A stretch of 64,000 nucleotides of DNA from Desulfitobacterium metallireducens DSM 15288 (GTDB lineage Bacteria > Bacillota > Desulfitobacteriia > Desulfitobacteriales > Desulfitobacteriaceae): positions 682,001 to 746,000 of the forward strand of contig NZ_CP007032.1 of assembly GCF_000231405.2 (NCBI RefSeq), read 5' to 3'. Both the position numbers and the translations under genes were made by a program. Each line of letters begins with the position of its first letter. The first letter of the stretch is position 1. Under the pieces are notes generated by a model. That model searched no databases and was not told where the DNA came from. It saw only the letters and a list, made by a program, of their open reading frames with translations. This document shows, piece by piece, positions 1 to 6,713 of the stretch.

Positions 1-134
1 CTCTTATATTTTTTCAGAAGGAATTAAGCCATGAAGAGAGAAACATCTTATCAACCGGCAGATTTAAAAAATAGAGATAAGCAATAGAAAATAAAAGAAG
101 GATTAAAGCGCGTAAAGAAAAGGAGAATTCTAAA

Positions 135-938
135 ATGAAAGATCAATCTCATTCGGTTGAAGAGATCTTAAAAAAACGGGTATCTATGCGTCAGTATGCA
201 GAGCGGGACTTAAGTGAAGAGGATATAGAGTGGATCATTGAAGGAGCAAGGCGAGCTCCAACCGCTGGGGGCATGATGCTCTATTCAATTATCGCCGTAA
301 AAGATCCAGCGAAAAAGCTAATTCTGAGTGAAACGTGTGATCATCAACCCTTTATTGCTAAAGCACCGTTAGTCATGATTTTCGTTGCGGATTATCAGCG
401 CTGGTTTGATTATTTTCAACTCTCCGGGGTTGAGGAATATTGTCAAAAAACGGGACGGAAATTTAAGGAACCCAGTGAAGGCGATTTATTCCTCGCCTGT
501 TCCGATGCGCTTATTGCCGCCCAAAATTCGGTTATTGCTGCTGAAGCTCGCGGCATTGCGTCCTGCTACATTGGTGATATTATGGAAAATTACGAAAAAC
601 ATCGTGAACTTTTGAATTTACCACCCTGGGCCTTTCCAATCGCTATGCTTTGTTTTGGCTATTATCCAGAAACTAAACGCCCAGATCCTCGATCCCGCTT
701 CGATCCAAAATATTTTGTGTATAATGAGGCGTATCAAAGGCTGAGCCCTGATGAGCTGAGAGAGATGTTCCAAGAGGAGGAAAACTCTTTTCCCAAGAAT
801 AATCCTTTCAAGGCTGAGAATGCTGCCCAATGGATCTATGCTCGGAAAGCCGGGAGTGATTTTGCAGCGGAAATGACGCGGTCAATTCGTGAAGCTTTAA
901 AGAGTTGGCAAGAGAAGAATAATTACAAAAGTGAATAA
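135..938 (+). CDS. nitroreductase family protein
   Basis: FMN-dependent nitroreductase-fold oxidoreductase of 267 aa, cytoplasmic, substrate unknown. The family N-terminus is visible (KKRVSMRQY, then an Arg-rich ARRAPTAGG segment that in this family contacts FMN phosphate), as is the later GIASCYIGD segment. The last 60 residues (from about residue 205) extend past the usual core and are charged, with no recognisable domain. The ATG follows a GGAG site at 121-124. It appears monocistronic, because a promoter and RNA leader for the next gene start directly after its stop. The electron donor and physiological substrate cannot be read from sequence. Confidence 0.9.
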   Translation: MKDQSHSVEEILKKRVSMRQYAERDLSEEDIEWIIEGARRAPTAGGMMLYSIIAVKDPAKKLILSETCDHQPFIAKAPLVMIFVADYQRWFDYFQLSGVEEYCQKTGRKFKEPSEGDLFLACSDALIAAQNSVIAAEARGIASCYIGDIMENYEKHRELLNLPPWAFPIAMLCFGYYPETKRPDPRSRFDPKYFVYNEAYQRLSPDELREMFQEEENSFPKNNPFKAENAAQWIYARKAGSDFAAEMTRSIREALKSWQEKNNYKSE

Positions 939-943
939 CACGG

Positions 944-972
944 TTGTAAATCTTAGGAAGGAATTATATAAT
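944..972 (+). promoter_or_regulatory. promoter of the short T-box leader
   Basis: TTGTAA at 944-949 and TATAAT at 967-972 are separated by 17 bases, a good sigma-A-type match. It begins 6 bases after the nitroreductase stop and would start RNA near 979, just upstream of the T-box-like sequence. Confidence 0.6.
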
Positions 973-978
973 ATATAA

Positions 979-1090
979 AACGTTAAAATTGGAATGACGG
1001 GTATCTTGTCGAGTGAGCCTTTATTAGGGCTAAGTTGGGTGGTAACACGCGAGGATAACTTCTCGTCCCTGCAGGGATGAGAAGTTTTTG
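979..1090 (+). ncRNA. short T-box-like leader with terminator
   Basis: The 3' half of a T-box is clear. GGGTGGTAACACGCG at 1037-1051 is the antiterminator T-box sequence. AACTTCTCGTCCCT (1057-1070) pairs with AGGGATGAGAAGTT (1073-1086) as an intrinsic terminator followed by T residues, and a small hairpin GCC...GGC at 1018-1030 sits where Stem III would be. The 5' part is far shorter than a normal Stem I. If the promoter at 944-972 is right, only about 75 nt precede the terminator. By position it should regulate the downstream aromatic-pathway gene in response to an uncharged aromatic tRNA. I cannot assign the specifier codon securely. Confidence 0.75.
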
Positions 1091-1184
1091 TTTTGCTTAC
1101 ACTACAAATGCCAAAAGACTAAATTGGGTAGATTTAATAGATTTGATAGATGAAGAGTGGTCAGGATAAAAGGAGGACACAAGG

Positions 1185-2261
1185 ATGAATTTACCTTTAG
1201 TTGGTTTGAAAGATGAAAGAACGCAAGTTAAGGTAAAAAACATAGTGTTTGGTGGAAATGAAGTGATACTGATGGGCGGTCCCTGCGCAGTAGAGTCGGA
1301 ATCACAAATGCATGAAGCGGCGAAGGCAGTGAAAGCCGCGGGGGGAAAAGTCCTAAGGGGAGGAGCCTTCAAGCCTCGTACCTCTCCATATAGTTTCCAA
1401 GGACTTGGGAAAGAAGGACTTTATTATTTAGAGGAGGCTGCCGCTGAACAGGGCTTGTTGACTATTTCGGAAGTCGTGGATGAGAAAAGTTTAGAACTCA
1501 TGGTGGATCGAGTCGATATTTTCCAGATTGGTTCGCGGAATATGCAAAATTTCCAGCTTTTAAAATTGATGGGTGAGTTACGGAGGCCAGTCGTTTTAAA
1601 ACGGGGTTTATCAGCAACGATAGAGGAGTGGCTCAATGCAGCAGAATATATTTTAGCGGGTGGAAATTCCCAAGTTATTCTTTGTGAACGGGGAATTCGG
1701 ACGTATGAACCCAGTACTAGAAATACTTTGGACTTAAGTGCAGTAGGTCTGGTAAAGGAACTTACGCATTTGCCCATTATCATTGATCCCAGCCATGCTG
1801 CAGGGAGAAGAGATTTAATTCCCTATTTGGCGAAGGGGGCAATTGCGGGAGGTGCGGATGGATTACTGATTGAAATGCATCCGCATCCCGAAGCGGCGAA
1901 AAGTGATGGGGACCAATCTTTGACCCCAGATCAATTTAATCAACTTTCTGAAGAACTTGTACCGATTGCTAAAGCCGTAAATCGCAAGCTGATTCGTTCT
2001 AACGATTTAGAGGGGCTCGATGATTTGCAGATTTTAAGAAACAGAATAGATAAGATTGATCGAGATATCGCCGAACTGCTTGCGGAAAGAATGAATACTA
2101 CTCGAGAAATGGGTAAGCATAAAAGCCCAGGTCATATTCGAGATGGGATAAGGGAACATGAAGTGATGGAGCAACTACAGGAGTGGGCGAATAAAGTAGG
2201 ATGTCCTGTGGAGGTTGTGTTGAAGGGTAAAAAGGCTCAGAAAGCGGAAAAGGCAATTTAA
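1185..2261 (+). CDS. DAHP synthase with C-terminal chorismate mutase domain
   Basis: Bifunctional entry enzyme of the shikimate pathway (358 aa). Residues about 25-265 are a type I DAHP synthase of the KDO8PS-like class, condensing PEP and erythrose 4-phosphate: GGPCAVES, KPRTSPYSFQGLG, QIGSRNMQN, DPSHAAGRRD and the EMHPHPEAAKSDG metal/substrate segment are all present. Residues about 275-340 are an AroQ-type chorismate mutase (LRNRIDKID, LLAERM, a GKHK lysine, REHEV). The final helix is replaced by a short Lys-rich tail, so the glutamine that AroQ enzymes carry near the C-terminus (Gln88 in E. coli) has no equivalent. The mutase may therefore act mainly as a regulatory domain. The ATG has an AGGAGG site at 1171. 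Control is by the T-box just upstream. Confidence 0.93.
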   Translation: MNLPLVGLKDERTQVKVKNIVFGGNEVILMGGPCAVESESQMHEAAKAVKAAGGKVLRGGAFKPRTSPYSFQGLGKEGLYYLEEAAAEQGLLTISEVVDEKSLELMVDRVDIFQIGSRNMQNFQLLKLMGELRRPVVLKRGLSATIEEWLNAAEYILAGGNSQVILCERGIRTYEPSTRNTLDLSAVGLVKELTHLPIIIDPSHAAGRRDLIPYLAKGAIAGGADGLLIEMHPHPEAAKSDGDQSLTPDQFNQLSEELVPIAKAVNRKLIRSNDLEGLDDLQILRNRIDKIDRDIAELLAERMNTTREMGKHKSPGHIRDGIREHEVMEQLQEWANKVGCPVEVVLKGKKAQKAEKAI

Positions 2262-2288
2262 GAATAGGAAGAGTAATTGAAACTAATA

Positions 2289-2339
2289 TTGCAATGATTT
2301 AAATTGTATACTATAATATGCGTATACCCCGTAAGGGTA
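2289..2339 (+). promoter_or_regulatory. promoter with CsoR-like inverted repeat
   Basis: TTGCAA (2289-2294) and TATAAT (2312-2317) have 17-bp spacing. Just downstream lies TACCC (2325-2329), five bases, then GGGTA (2335-2339). G/C-tract inverted repeats of this form are typical operators of the CsoR/RcnR/FrmR/CstR repressor family. No such repressor gene is in the window, so the regulator assignment is inference. Confidence 0.5.
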
Positions 2340-2415
2340 CATGAGCATAAAAAATCTTATGCATGTTGATATTATAAGAATAGGTATGAGGGTAGGAACG
2401 AAAGGAGATTTTTGA

Positions 2416-2796
2416 ATGGCTATTGTAAAATCAATCTCAGAACAAGAGGCTGAAGGCGAAGTTAAAGCAGTATACGAACAAGTAAAGCCAATGTCGGGAG
2501 GAGTTGTGCCCCCTACTTTTCAGGCTATGGCAAATCATCCAGAGTATATGAAACTCGTTTTGCAGAAAATGCAAACAGTCATGGGTTCACCTGAATTAGA
2601 TAAGAAAACAAAACTTGCGATTGCTTTTGCTATCTCAATCTTGAATAATTGCGAAATGTGCATTACGATGTATTCAAAACAGCTAACGGATGCTGGTTTT
2701 ACGGACAAACAAAAGGTCGAGATCCTCTCCGTTATTGATTTGGTTGGATCCATGAACCACTTTAATAATGGGATGCTGATTAAACCTGGGAAATAA
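2416..2796 (+). CDS. AhpD-like carboxymuconolactone decarboxylase family protein
   Basis: A 126-aa all-helical protein of the CMD/AhpD superfamily. The redox motif NNCEMCITMYSKQL gives a CxxC (Cys about 78 and 81) followed by the helix seen in AhpD-type disulfide reductases, which reduce peroxiredoxins or act as thiol oxidoreductases. The family His three residues after the second Cys is Met/Tyr here, so alkyl-hydroperoxide-type chemistry is uncertain. It stands alone with its own promoter and terminator. The start ATG follows AAAGGAG at 2401. A thiol-stress role is plausible given the operator-like repeat upstream, but unproved. Confidence 0.8.
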   Translation: MAIVKSISEQEAEGEVKAVYEQVKPMSGGVVPPTFQAMANHPEYMKLVLQKMQTVMGSPELDKKTKLAIAFAISILNNCEMCITMYSKQLTDAGFTDKQKVEILSVIDLVGSMNHFNNGMLIKPGK

Positions 2797-2825
2797 TGAA
2801 TTCAAGGTTTTTTAGAGTAGATATT

Positions 2826-2858
2826 TCGGTTGGAAGAATTTCTTCCAACCGATTTTTT
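2826..2858 (+). terminator. intrinsic terminator after the AhpD-like gene
   Basis: TCGGTTGGAAGA (2826-2837) pairs with TCTTCCAACCGA (2841-2852), followed by a run of T. Confidence 0.9.
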
Positions 2859-2886
2859 GTACTTTCAGAATTTGGGGTGCTATAAT
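2857..2886 (+). promoter_or_regulatory. promoter of the pseudouridine synthase gene
   Basis: TTGTAC (2857-2862), 18-bp spacer, TATAAT (2881-2886) preceded by TGC, so also an extended -10 element. Confidence 0.6.
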
Positions 2887-2918
2887 AAATTATTAATGTT
2901 ATGAGCAAGGGGTATAAA

Positions 2919-3830
2919 ATGCACAATTCACAGCAGCCGTTAAAGCATAGAAAAACAAAAGTGAATCAAACTTCTTTTAAAGTTACAGAACCGACGGAAT
3001 TGATGCCATTTCTTTCTCAACAATTGCCGGATCAAGGAAGAAACAATATTAAGTCGCTTTTAGCACATCATCAGATTCTTGTAGATGATGAAATGGTATC
3101 TCAATATAATCATCCTCTTGTAATCGGTCAGCAGGTGTCGGTGATTTGGGGCAAAGTGCGCAAAGAAAATCAACCTCGTGGATTAGAAATCCTGTTTGAA
3201 GATGATTATCTTATTGTTGTCGTTAAAGAGGCGGGGCTACTATCCATTGCTACAGCTAAAGAAAGAGAACAAACGGCATATAGCATCTTGAGTGACCATG
3301 TTAAAAAGAAAGATGCTAAAAATCGAATTTTTATCGTTCATCGACTGGATCGAGATACGTCGGGGATTATGCTCTTTGCCAAAAGTGAAAAAGTTAAAAA
3401 GTTGTTGCAAGAGAGCTGGAAGGATGCCGTTGAAGAGCGGAGATATATCGCGATTACGGAAGGACCCGTTACGAAACCCGAAGAGACAATCACGTCTTGG
3501 CTTAAGGAGAGCAAGGCGTATATCATGTATTCAAGCCCAACCCCGAATGGGGGACAAAAGGCGGTTACCCACTACAAGGTTCTGAAGAAAAACAAAAATT
3601 ACTCGATGCTTGAAGTCGAATTGGAAACGGGTCGGAAGAATCAGATCCGTGTTCATATGCAAGATCTCGGACATCCTATTATTGGCGATAAGAAGTATGG
3701 CTCATTGAAGAATCCCATACGACGTTTAGGGCTTCATGCTCGAGTGCTGGCTTTTCGACATCCGATAACGGGTGAGGATGTTCGCTTTGAGACAGAGATC
3801 CCGAAAGAATTCTTAAGTCTATTTAACTAG
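2919..3830 (+). CDS. RluA family pseudouridine synthase
   Basis: Isomerises uridine to pseudouridine in rRNA or tRNA. The catalytic segment HRLDRDTSGIMLFAKS carries the essential Asp (second D of LDRD). The later GRKNQIRVHMQDLGHPIIGDKKYG motif is characteristic of RluA/RluC/RluD enzymes. An N-terminal S4-like region (about 25-90) precedes the catalytic domain. A longer reading frame opens at 2901, but that ATG lacks a ribosome site, whereas AAGGGG at 2908-2912 is correctly spaced for the ATG at 2919, giving 303 aa. The target position on RNA cannot be read from sequence. Monocistronic, with its own promoter and terminator. Confidence 0.92.
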   Translation: MHNSQQPLKHRKTKVNQTSFKVTEPTELMPFLSQQLPDQGRNNIKSLLAHHQILVDDEMVSQYNHPLVIGQQVSVIWGKVRKENQPRGLEILFEDDYLIVVVKEAGLLSIATAKEREQTAYSILSDHVKKKDAKNRIFIVHRLDRDTSGIMLFAKSEKVKKLLQESWKDAVEERRYIAITEGPVTKPEETITSWLKESKAYIMYSSPTPNGGQKAVTHYKVLKKNKNYSMLEVELETGRKNQIRVHMQDLGHPIIGDKKYGSLKNPIRRLGLHARVLAFRHPITGEDVRFETEIPKEFLSLFN

Positions 3831-3835
3831 AAGAG

Positions 3836-3871
3836 ATACCTCAAAATCACAGTATTGTGATTTTGAGGTAT
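3836..3871 (+). terminator. hairpin after the pseudouridine synthase gene
   Basis: A perfect 15-bp stem (3836-3850 with 3857-3871), loop AGTATT. The T tract is weak and comes a few bases late, so it may act in both directions or simply as a stabilising hairpin. Confidence 0.7.
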
Positions 3872-3952
3872 TCACATTTTTAGGAAGGATTATTTTTCCT
3901 TTAAAACGAATATGAAATAGTAGATTATGCTTTAAGCTAAAGGAGAATATGG

Positions 3953-4417
3953 ATGGCCCAGTTAGAGTATCGTTTGCTGGACGAAGAAAATGGATTTCCC
4001 GCACTATATGGGTATGAGCAGATCCAGAAGGAAGAGATCATTGCAAGATGCTTATGCGATTATTTCATCAAAGAAGGTATTGTTTATGAACTCACTTCAT
4101 CTGCCAAAGAAGAATCTCTGCAAGTTATCTATGTCAAGAAAGTGGAGGATAAACCCCATCCTCAGACACCAGGGCAAATCAAGGGCATGGGATTTATTCT
4201 TTTAGAGCTTCGGGAGTTCCAAGAGGAAGCAGACTCTTACCCCATTATGAAGACTCTTGAATTTGGAAATATGCAGGATCTTCTTCTTTACGCGGTTAGC
4301 CTATATATTAATTTTCAGGACAGTGAATGGGAAAAAACCTCATTTGAAATCGATGAGGATCGAGAAATTTTCTGCTTGTATCTTAAGCAATCAGTGAAGG
4401 AAGAAGGGGTAAAGTGA
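3953..4417 (+). CDS. unknown 154-aa cytoplasmic protein, first gene of the GspS-like operon
   Basis: I do not recognise this protein. It is acidic, has no signal peptide or membrane segment, and reads as a compact alpha/beta domain (start MAQLEYRLLDEENGFPALY; alternating charged and hydrophobic strands; C-terminal KQSVKEEGVK). The ATG follows AAAGGAGAAT at 3940. Its stop overlaps the start of the next gene by four bases (GTGA), so the two are translationally coupled. Position suggests it serves the same pathway as the Gly/Ser-rich protein and ligase that follow. In E. coli yjfKLMC a cytoplasmic protein of unknown function (YjfK) is at a similar place, but I see no sequence match I could defend. 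Confidence 0.75.
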   Translation: MAQLEYRLLDEENGFPALYGYEQIQKEEIIARCLCDYFIKEGIVYELTSSAKEESLQVIYVKKVEDKPHPQTPGQIKGMGFILLELREFQEEADSYPIMKTLEFGNMQDLLLYAVSLYINFQDSEWEKTSFEIDEDREIFCLYLKQSVKEEGVK

Positions 4418-4914
4418 CCAAGACACAACGAATGGTCGGGATTTTTTTGTCAACAGCTCTTGTGGTCGGCGTCGTCGGTTATGGATCGAAGCAGATAGCA
4501 CAAGGTGAACCTGAATCCGAAGCACAAGTGAGTAATGGGGAAAATAACGATTATCAAGGTGGAGGCGGATTTTTCTCAAGCTTTTTTGGTCCGTTTGGAC
4601 CGTTTGGACCGTTTGGTCCCTTCGGGTTTTTTAGCGGTCGTTCTTCAGGCTATTACTCCGGTTACAATTCGGGAGTATCCTCGGGAACCGCGGGTAGTGT
4701 GAAAAATCCAGCAACGGATTCCGCTACAGGAACCTCAGATACGAGTGCTAAAACTCAATCGAATAATGCGGGGATAGCGGGGACCTCTCCGTGGGGAAAG
4801 TCAGGTTCTACAAGTTCTAACAGCTCGTCCTCGACATCTTCAAGTTCTAAAAGCGGGATTTCGAGTGGCAGCCATGGTGGAATTGGAAGCAGTGGAGGAA
4901 CGAGTGTAAGCTAA
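4414..4914 (+). CDS. exported Gly/Ser-rich protein with Gly-Pro-Phe repeats
   Basis: A 166-aa protein with an N-terminal membrane or signal segment (about residues 7-24, hydrophobic with GVVGYG) after MTKTQR, so exported or membrane-tethered. The mature part is low complexity. It has a run of Gly-Pro-Phe units (about 58-70), then Ser/Gly/Tyr repeats (SGYYSGYNSG), a Ser/Thr-rich stretch and a Gly/Ser-rich tail ending GGTSVS. The GTG start overlaps the preceding stop. The DUF1190 proteins YgiB/YjfM, which neighbour GspS-like ligases in enterobacteria, also end in Gly/Ser-rich tails, so this may be the Gram-positive counterpart and possibly the substrate of the next enzyme. That is inference; homology is not demonstrated because composition dominates. 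Confidence 0.75.
   Translation: MTKTQRMVGIFLSTALVVGVVGYGSKQIAQGEPESEAQVSNGENNDYQGGGGFFSSFFGPFGPFGPFGPFGFFSGRSSGYYSGYNSGVSSGTAGSVKNPATDSATGTSDTSAKTQSNNAGIAGTSPWGKSGSTSSNSSSSTSSSSKSGISSGSHGGIGSSGGTSVS
4588..4623 (+). repeat. four 9-bp tandem units encoding Gly-Pro-Phe
   Basis: Units GGTCCGTTT, GGACCGTTT, GGACCGTTT, GGTCCCTTC run in frame within the Gly/Ser-rich gene. The near-identical DNA copies suggest recent slippage expansion. Confidence 0.85.
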
Positions 4915-4934
4915 AAATGAAGGGGAGTTAAGCT

Positions 4935-6185
4935 GTGAACAGGGGGAATTACCCGGAGGTCCGTGAACAATTTTATGGTTCGATTCGCGAGGTTTTCTCA
5001 TGGGACTGGATTGATGGAAATGAGTATGGCTTAGCTGAAATGCACTACATCACCCCTGAGTTTCGAAAGGAAGTCGCCTATGCAACAGAAGAACTGGGGA
5101 AGATCTATGCTAAAACGGTATTGAGGGTTCAACAAAGCCCAGATAATCTACTCGAAATGCTAGGTATTCCTATAGAAGCTTTCGCGGCAATCAGACTTCC
5201 GATTATGCCAGACATTCCGACGCTGATTGGTCGCTTTGATTTTGCGAATACCCCTCAGGGGATTAAAATGCTTGAGTTTAATGCGGATACTCCAACGAGT
5301 GTGGTTGAAGCATTTTATGTTAATGGGAAGGCTTGTGAATTTTTTGGCGCAGGAGATCCTAATGAAGGTCAGGAACAAGAAATCACAAGGGCATTCCAGA
5401 AAATCCTGAAGCGTTATCACGACTTCGGGTATGAAACTGAAAATATTATTTTTAGTTCTTTGGACTGGCATGAGGAAGATAGGGGAACAGTACACTATTT
5501 ATTGAAAGTGTCTGGAGTTTCAGGCTATTTTGTTCCTTTGGAAAATCTCCGAGTCGTTGAGGATGAACTTCATGCCTTAATTGAAGGTGAATATCGGAAA
5601 GTTGATGTTTGGTACCGGTTGCATGCCCTTGAAAAGTTAGCTGAAGAGAAGGATGAAGATGAATATCCTACCGGAGCTCATGTACTGGATATGATCTCTC
5701 GTGGAAAATTAGCAATTATCAATCCTCCTTCAGCATTTATTGCCCAGACAAAGGCCTTGCAGGCTTTGATCTGGGGGCTACATGAAGCGAAAGAGTTCTA
5801 TACAGATTCTGAGCAAACCATAATTGAGCGTTATATGCTCCCGACTTATATGGAAAATCCTTTCTTAGGGCAAGAAGCATTTGTCGCCAAGCCCATTTAT
5901 GGACGCGAAGGGGGAGCAGTCAGTATTTTTCAGGCTGACGGTTCGGTTTTGGAAAAAGACCAAGATGAGTTTTATTGGGAACAACCGATGATCTATCAAA
6001 AGTTCGTGGAAATGGAAGAGGTTGAAAGTATGACTGTATCCGGACCCTATAAGGGACGGTTACTTTGGGGTTCTTTCCTTATTGGAGGGAAAGCTTCTGC
6101 TCTTAGCGCACGAATTGGGGAACGAATTACCGGGAATTTATCGTACTTTCTACCTTCCGGATATTATAGAAGACTTGGCTACTGA
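4935..6185 (+). CDS. GspS-like ATP-grasp amide ligase (YgiC/YjfC family)
   Basis: A 416-aa homologue of the synthetase half of glutathionylspermidine synthase (no N-terminal amidase domain), an ATP-grasp enzyme that forms amide bonds between a peptide carboxylate and an amine. Visible family features are the Trp-rich N-terminus (FSWDWIDG), RFDFANTPQGIKMLEFNADTP in the middle, and the ATP-grasp segment KPIYGREGGAVSIF near residue 320, followed by EQPMIYQKF. The start is GTG at 4935 with AAGGGGAG at 4920-4927. Glutathionylspermidine is unlikely in this organism type. As in E. coli ygiBC and yjfLMC, the ligase sits next to a Gly/Ser-rich exported protein and a DUF350 membrane protein, which points to modification of an envelope component. 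Substrate unknown. Confidence 0.88.
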   Translation: MNRGNYPEVREQFYGSIREVFSWDWIDGNEYGLAEMHYITPEFRKEVAYATEELGKIYAKTVLRVQQSPDNLLEMLGIPIEAFAAIRLPIMPDIPTLIGRFDFANTPQGIKMLEFNADTPTSVVEAFYVNGKACEFFGAGDPNEGQEQEITRAFQKILKRYHDFGYETENIIFSSLDWHEEDRGTVHYLLKVSGVSGYFVPLENLRVVEDELHALIEGEYRKVDVWYRLHALEKLAEEKDEDEYPTGAHVLDMISRGKLAIINPPSAFIAQTKALQALIWGLHEAKEFYTDSEQTIIERYMLPTYMENPFLGQEAFVAKPIYGREGGAVSIFQADGSVLEKDQDEFYWEQPMIYQKFVEMEEVESMTVSGPYKGRLLWGSFLIGGKASALSARIGERITGNLSYFLPSGYYRRLGY

Positions 6186-6218
6186 CAAGCGTTAGCAAAA
6201 TAAGAAAGGGGAAAACGT

Positions 6219-6644
6219 ATGCTTTTAGTTAATTTTTTAAAATATTTAGGGGTGACTCTACCTCTTATGGCTTTTGCTATCTTCCTTTTCACCTTAACCA
6301 CACCCTACCAGGAATTTAAAATTATGTTTGATGGGGATGTTTTGGAAGATCCGCTAAAGGTGGCTTCAGCTAAAGCAGTATCGTTGGATTTGGGCGGAAA
6401 AATCCTTGGAATTGCCTTCTTGATGGCATCAGCGATCTACCATGCTGTGAGCTTCTGGGATCTTGTCGTATGGGCTCTAACAGGTACAATCTTTTTAATC
6501 GCGGTATATTATCTCTTTGAACTTTTGACTCCAGGAATATCGATTCGTAAAGAGATTCCTCAGGGTAATGTCGGTGTTGCGATTTTTTCCTTTTGCTTAA
6601 GTTTAACCTCAGGAATTTTAATGGCAGCGCTGATTAGTTATTAG
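6219..6644 (+). CDS. DUF350 membrane protein (YjfL-like)
   Basis: A 141-aa integral membrane protein with four predicted helices (about 8-28, 52-72, 78-100, 118-138) and the DUF350 pattern: TTPYQEFKIMFDGD after helix 1, then ASAKAVSLDLGGKILGIA, and LLTPGISIRKEIPQGNVGVA before the last helix. Function is unknown in the family. It closes the operon 33 bp after the GspS-like ligase, a pairing also seen in E. coli yjf genes. ATG with AAAGGGG at 6206. A strong terminator follows. Confidence 0.85.
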   Translation: MLLVNFLKYLGVTLPLMAFAIFLFTLTTPYQEFKIMFDGDVLEDPLKVASAKAVSLDLGGKILGIAFLMASAIYHAVSFWDLVVWALTGTIFLIAVYYLFELLTPGISIRKEIPQGNVGVAIFSFCLSLTSGILMAALISY

Positions 6645-6657
6645 AGTTACAAAATAG

Positions 6658-6707
6658 AAAGGGATGAAGTCGACCTCGCGGTTGACTTCATCCCTTTTGA
6701 TGTTTTT
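6658..6707. terminator. bidirectional terminator between DUF350 and symporter genes
   Basis: An 18-bp stem with tetraloop TCGC (6658-6675 with 6680-6697), T-rich to the right and A-rich to the left, so it can end both convergent transcripts. Confidence 0.9.
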
Positions 6708-6713
6708 TTCGAG

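Noticed and set aside
31-87. 18-codon ORF MKRETSYQPADLKNRDKQ with a weak AAGGA site
   Set aside because: Too short and at the window edge; nothing distinguishes it from chance.
4588-4623. CRISPR or regulatory tandem repeat
   Set aside because: The repeats are in-frame 9-bp units coding Gly-Pro-Phe, so a protein-level repeat.
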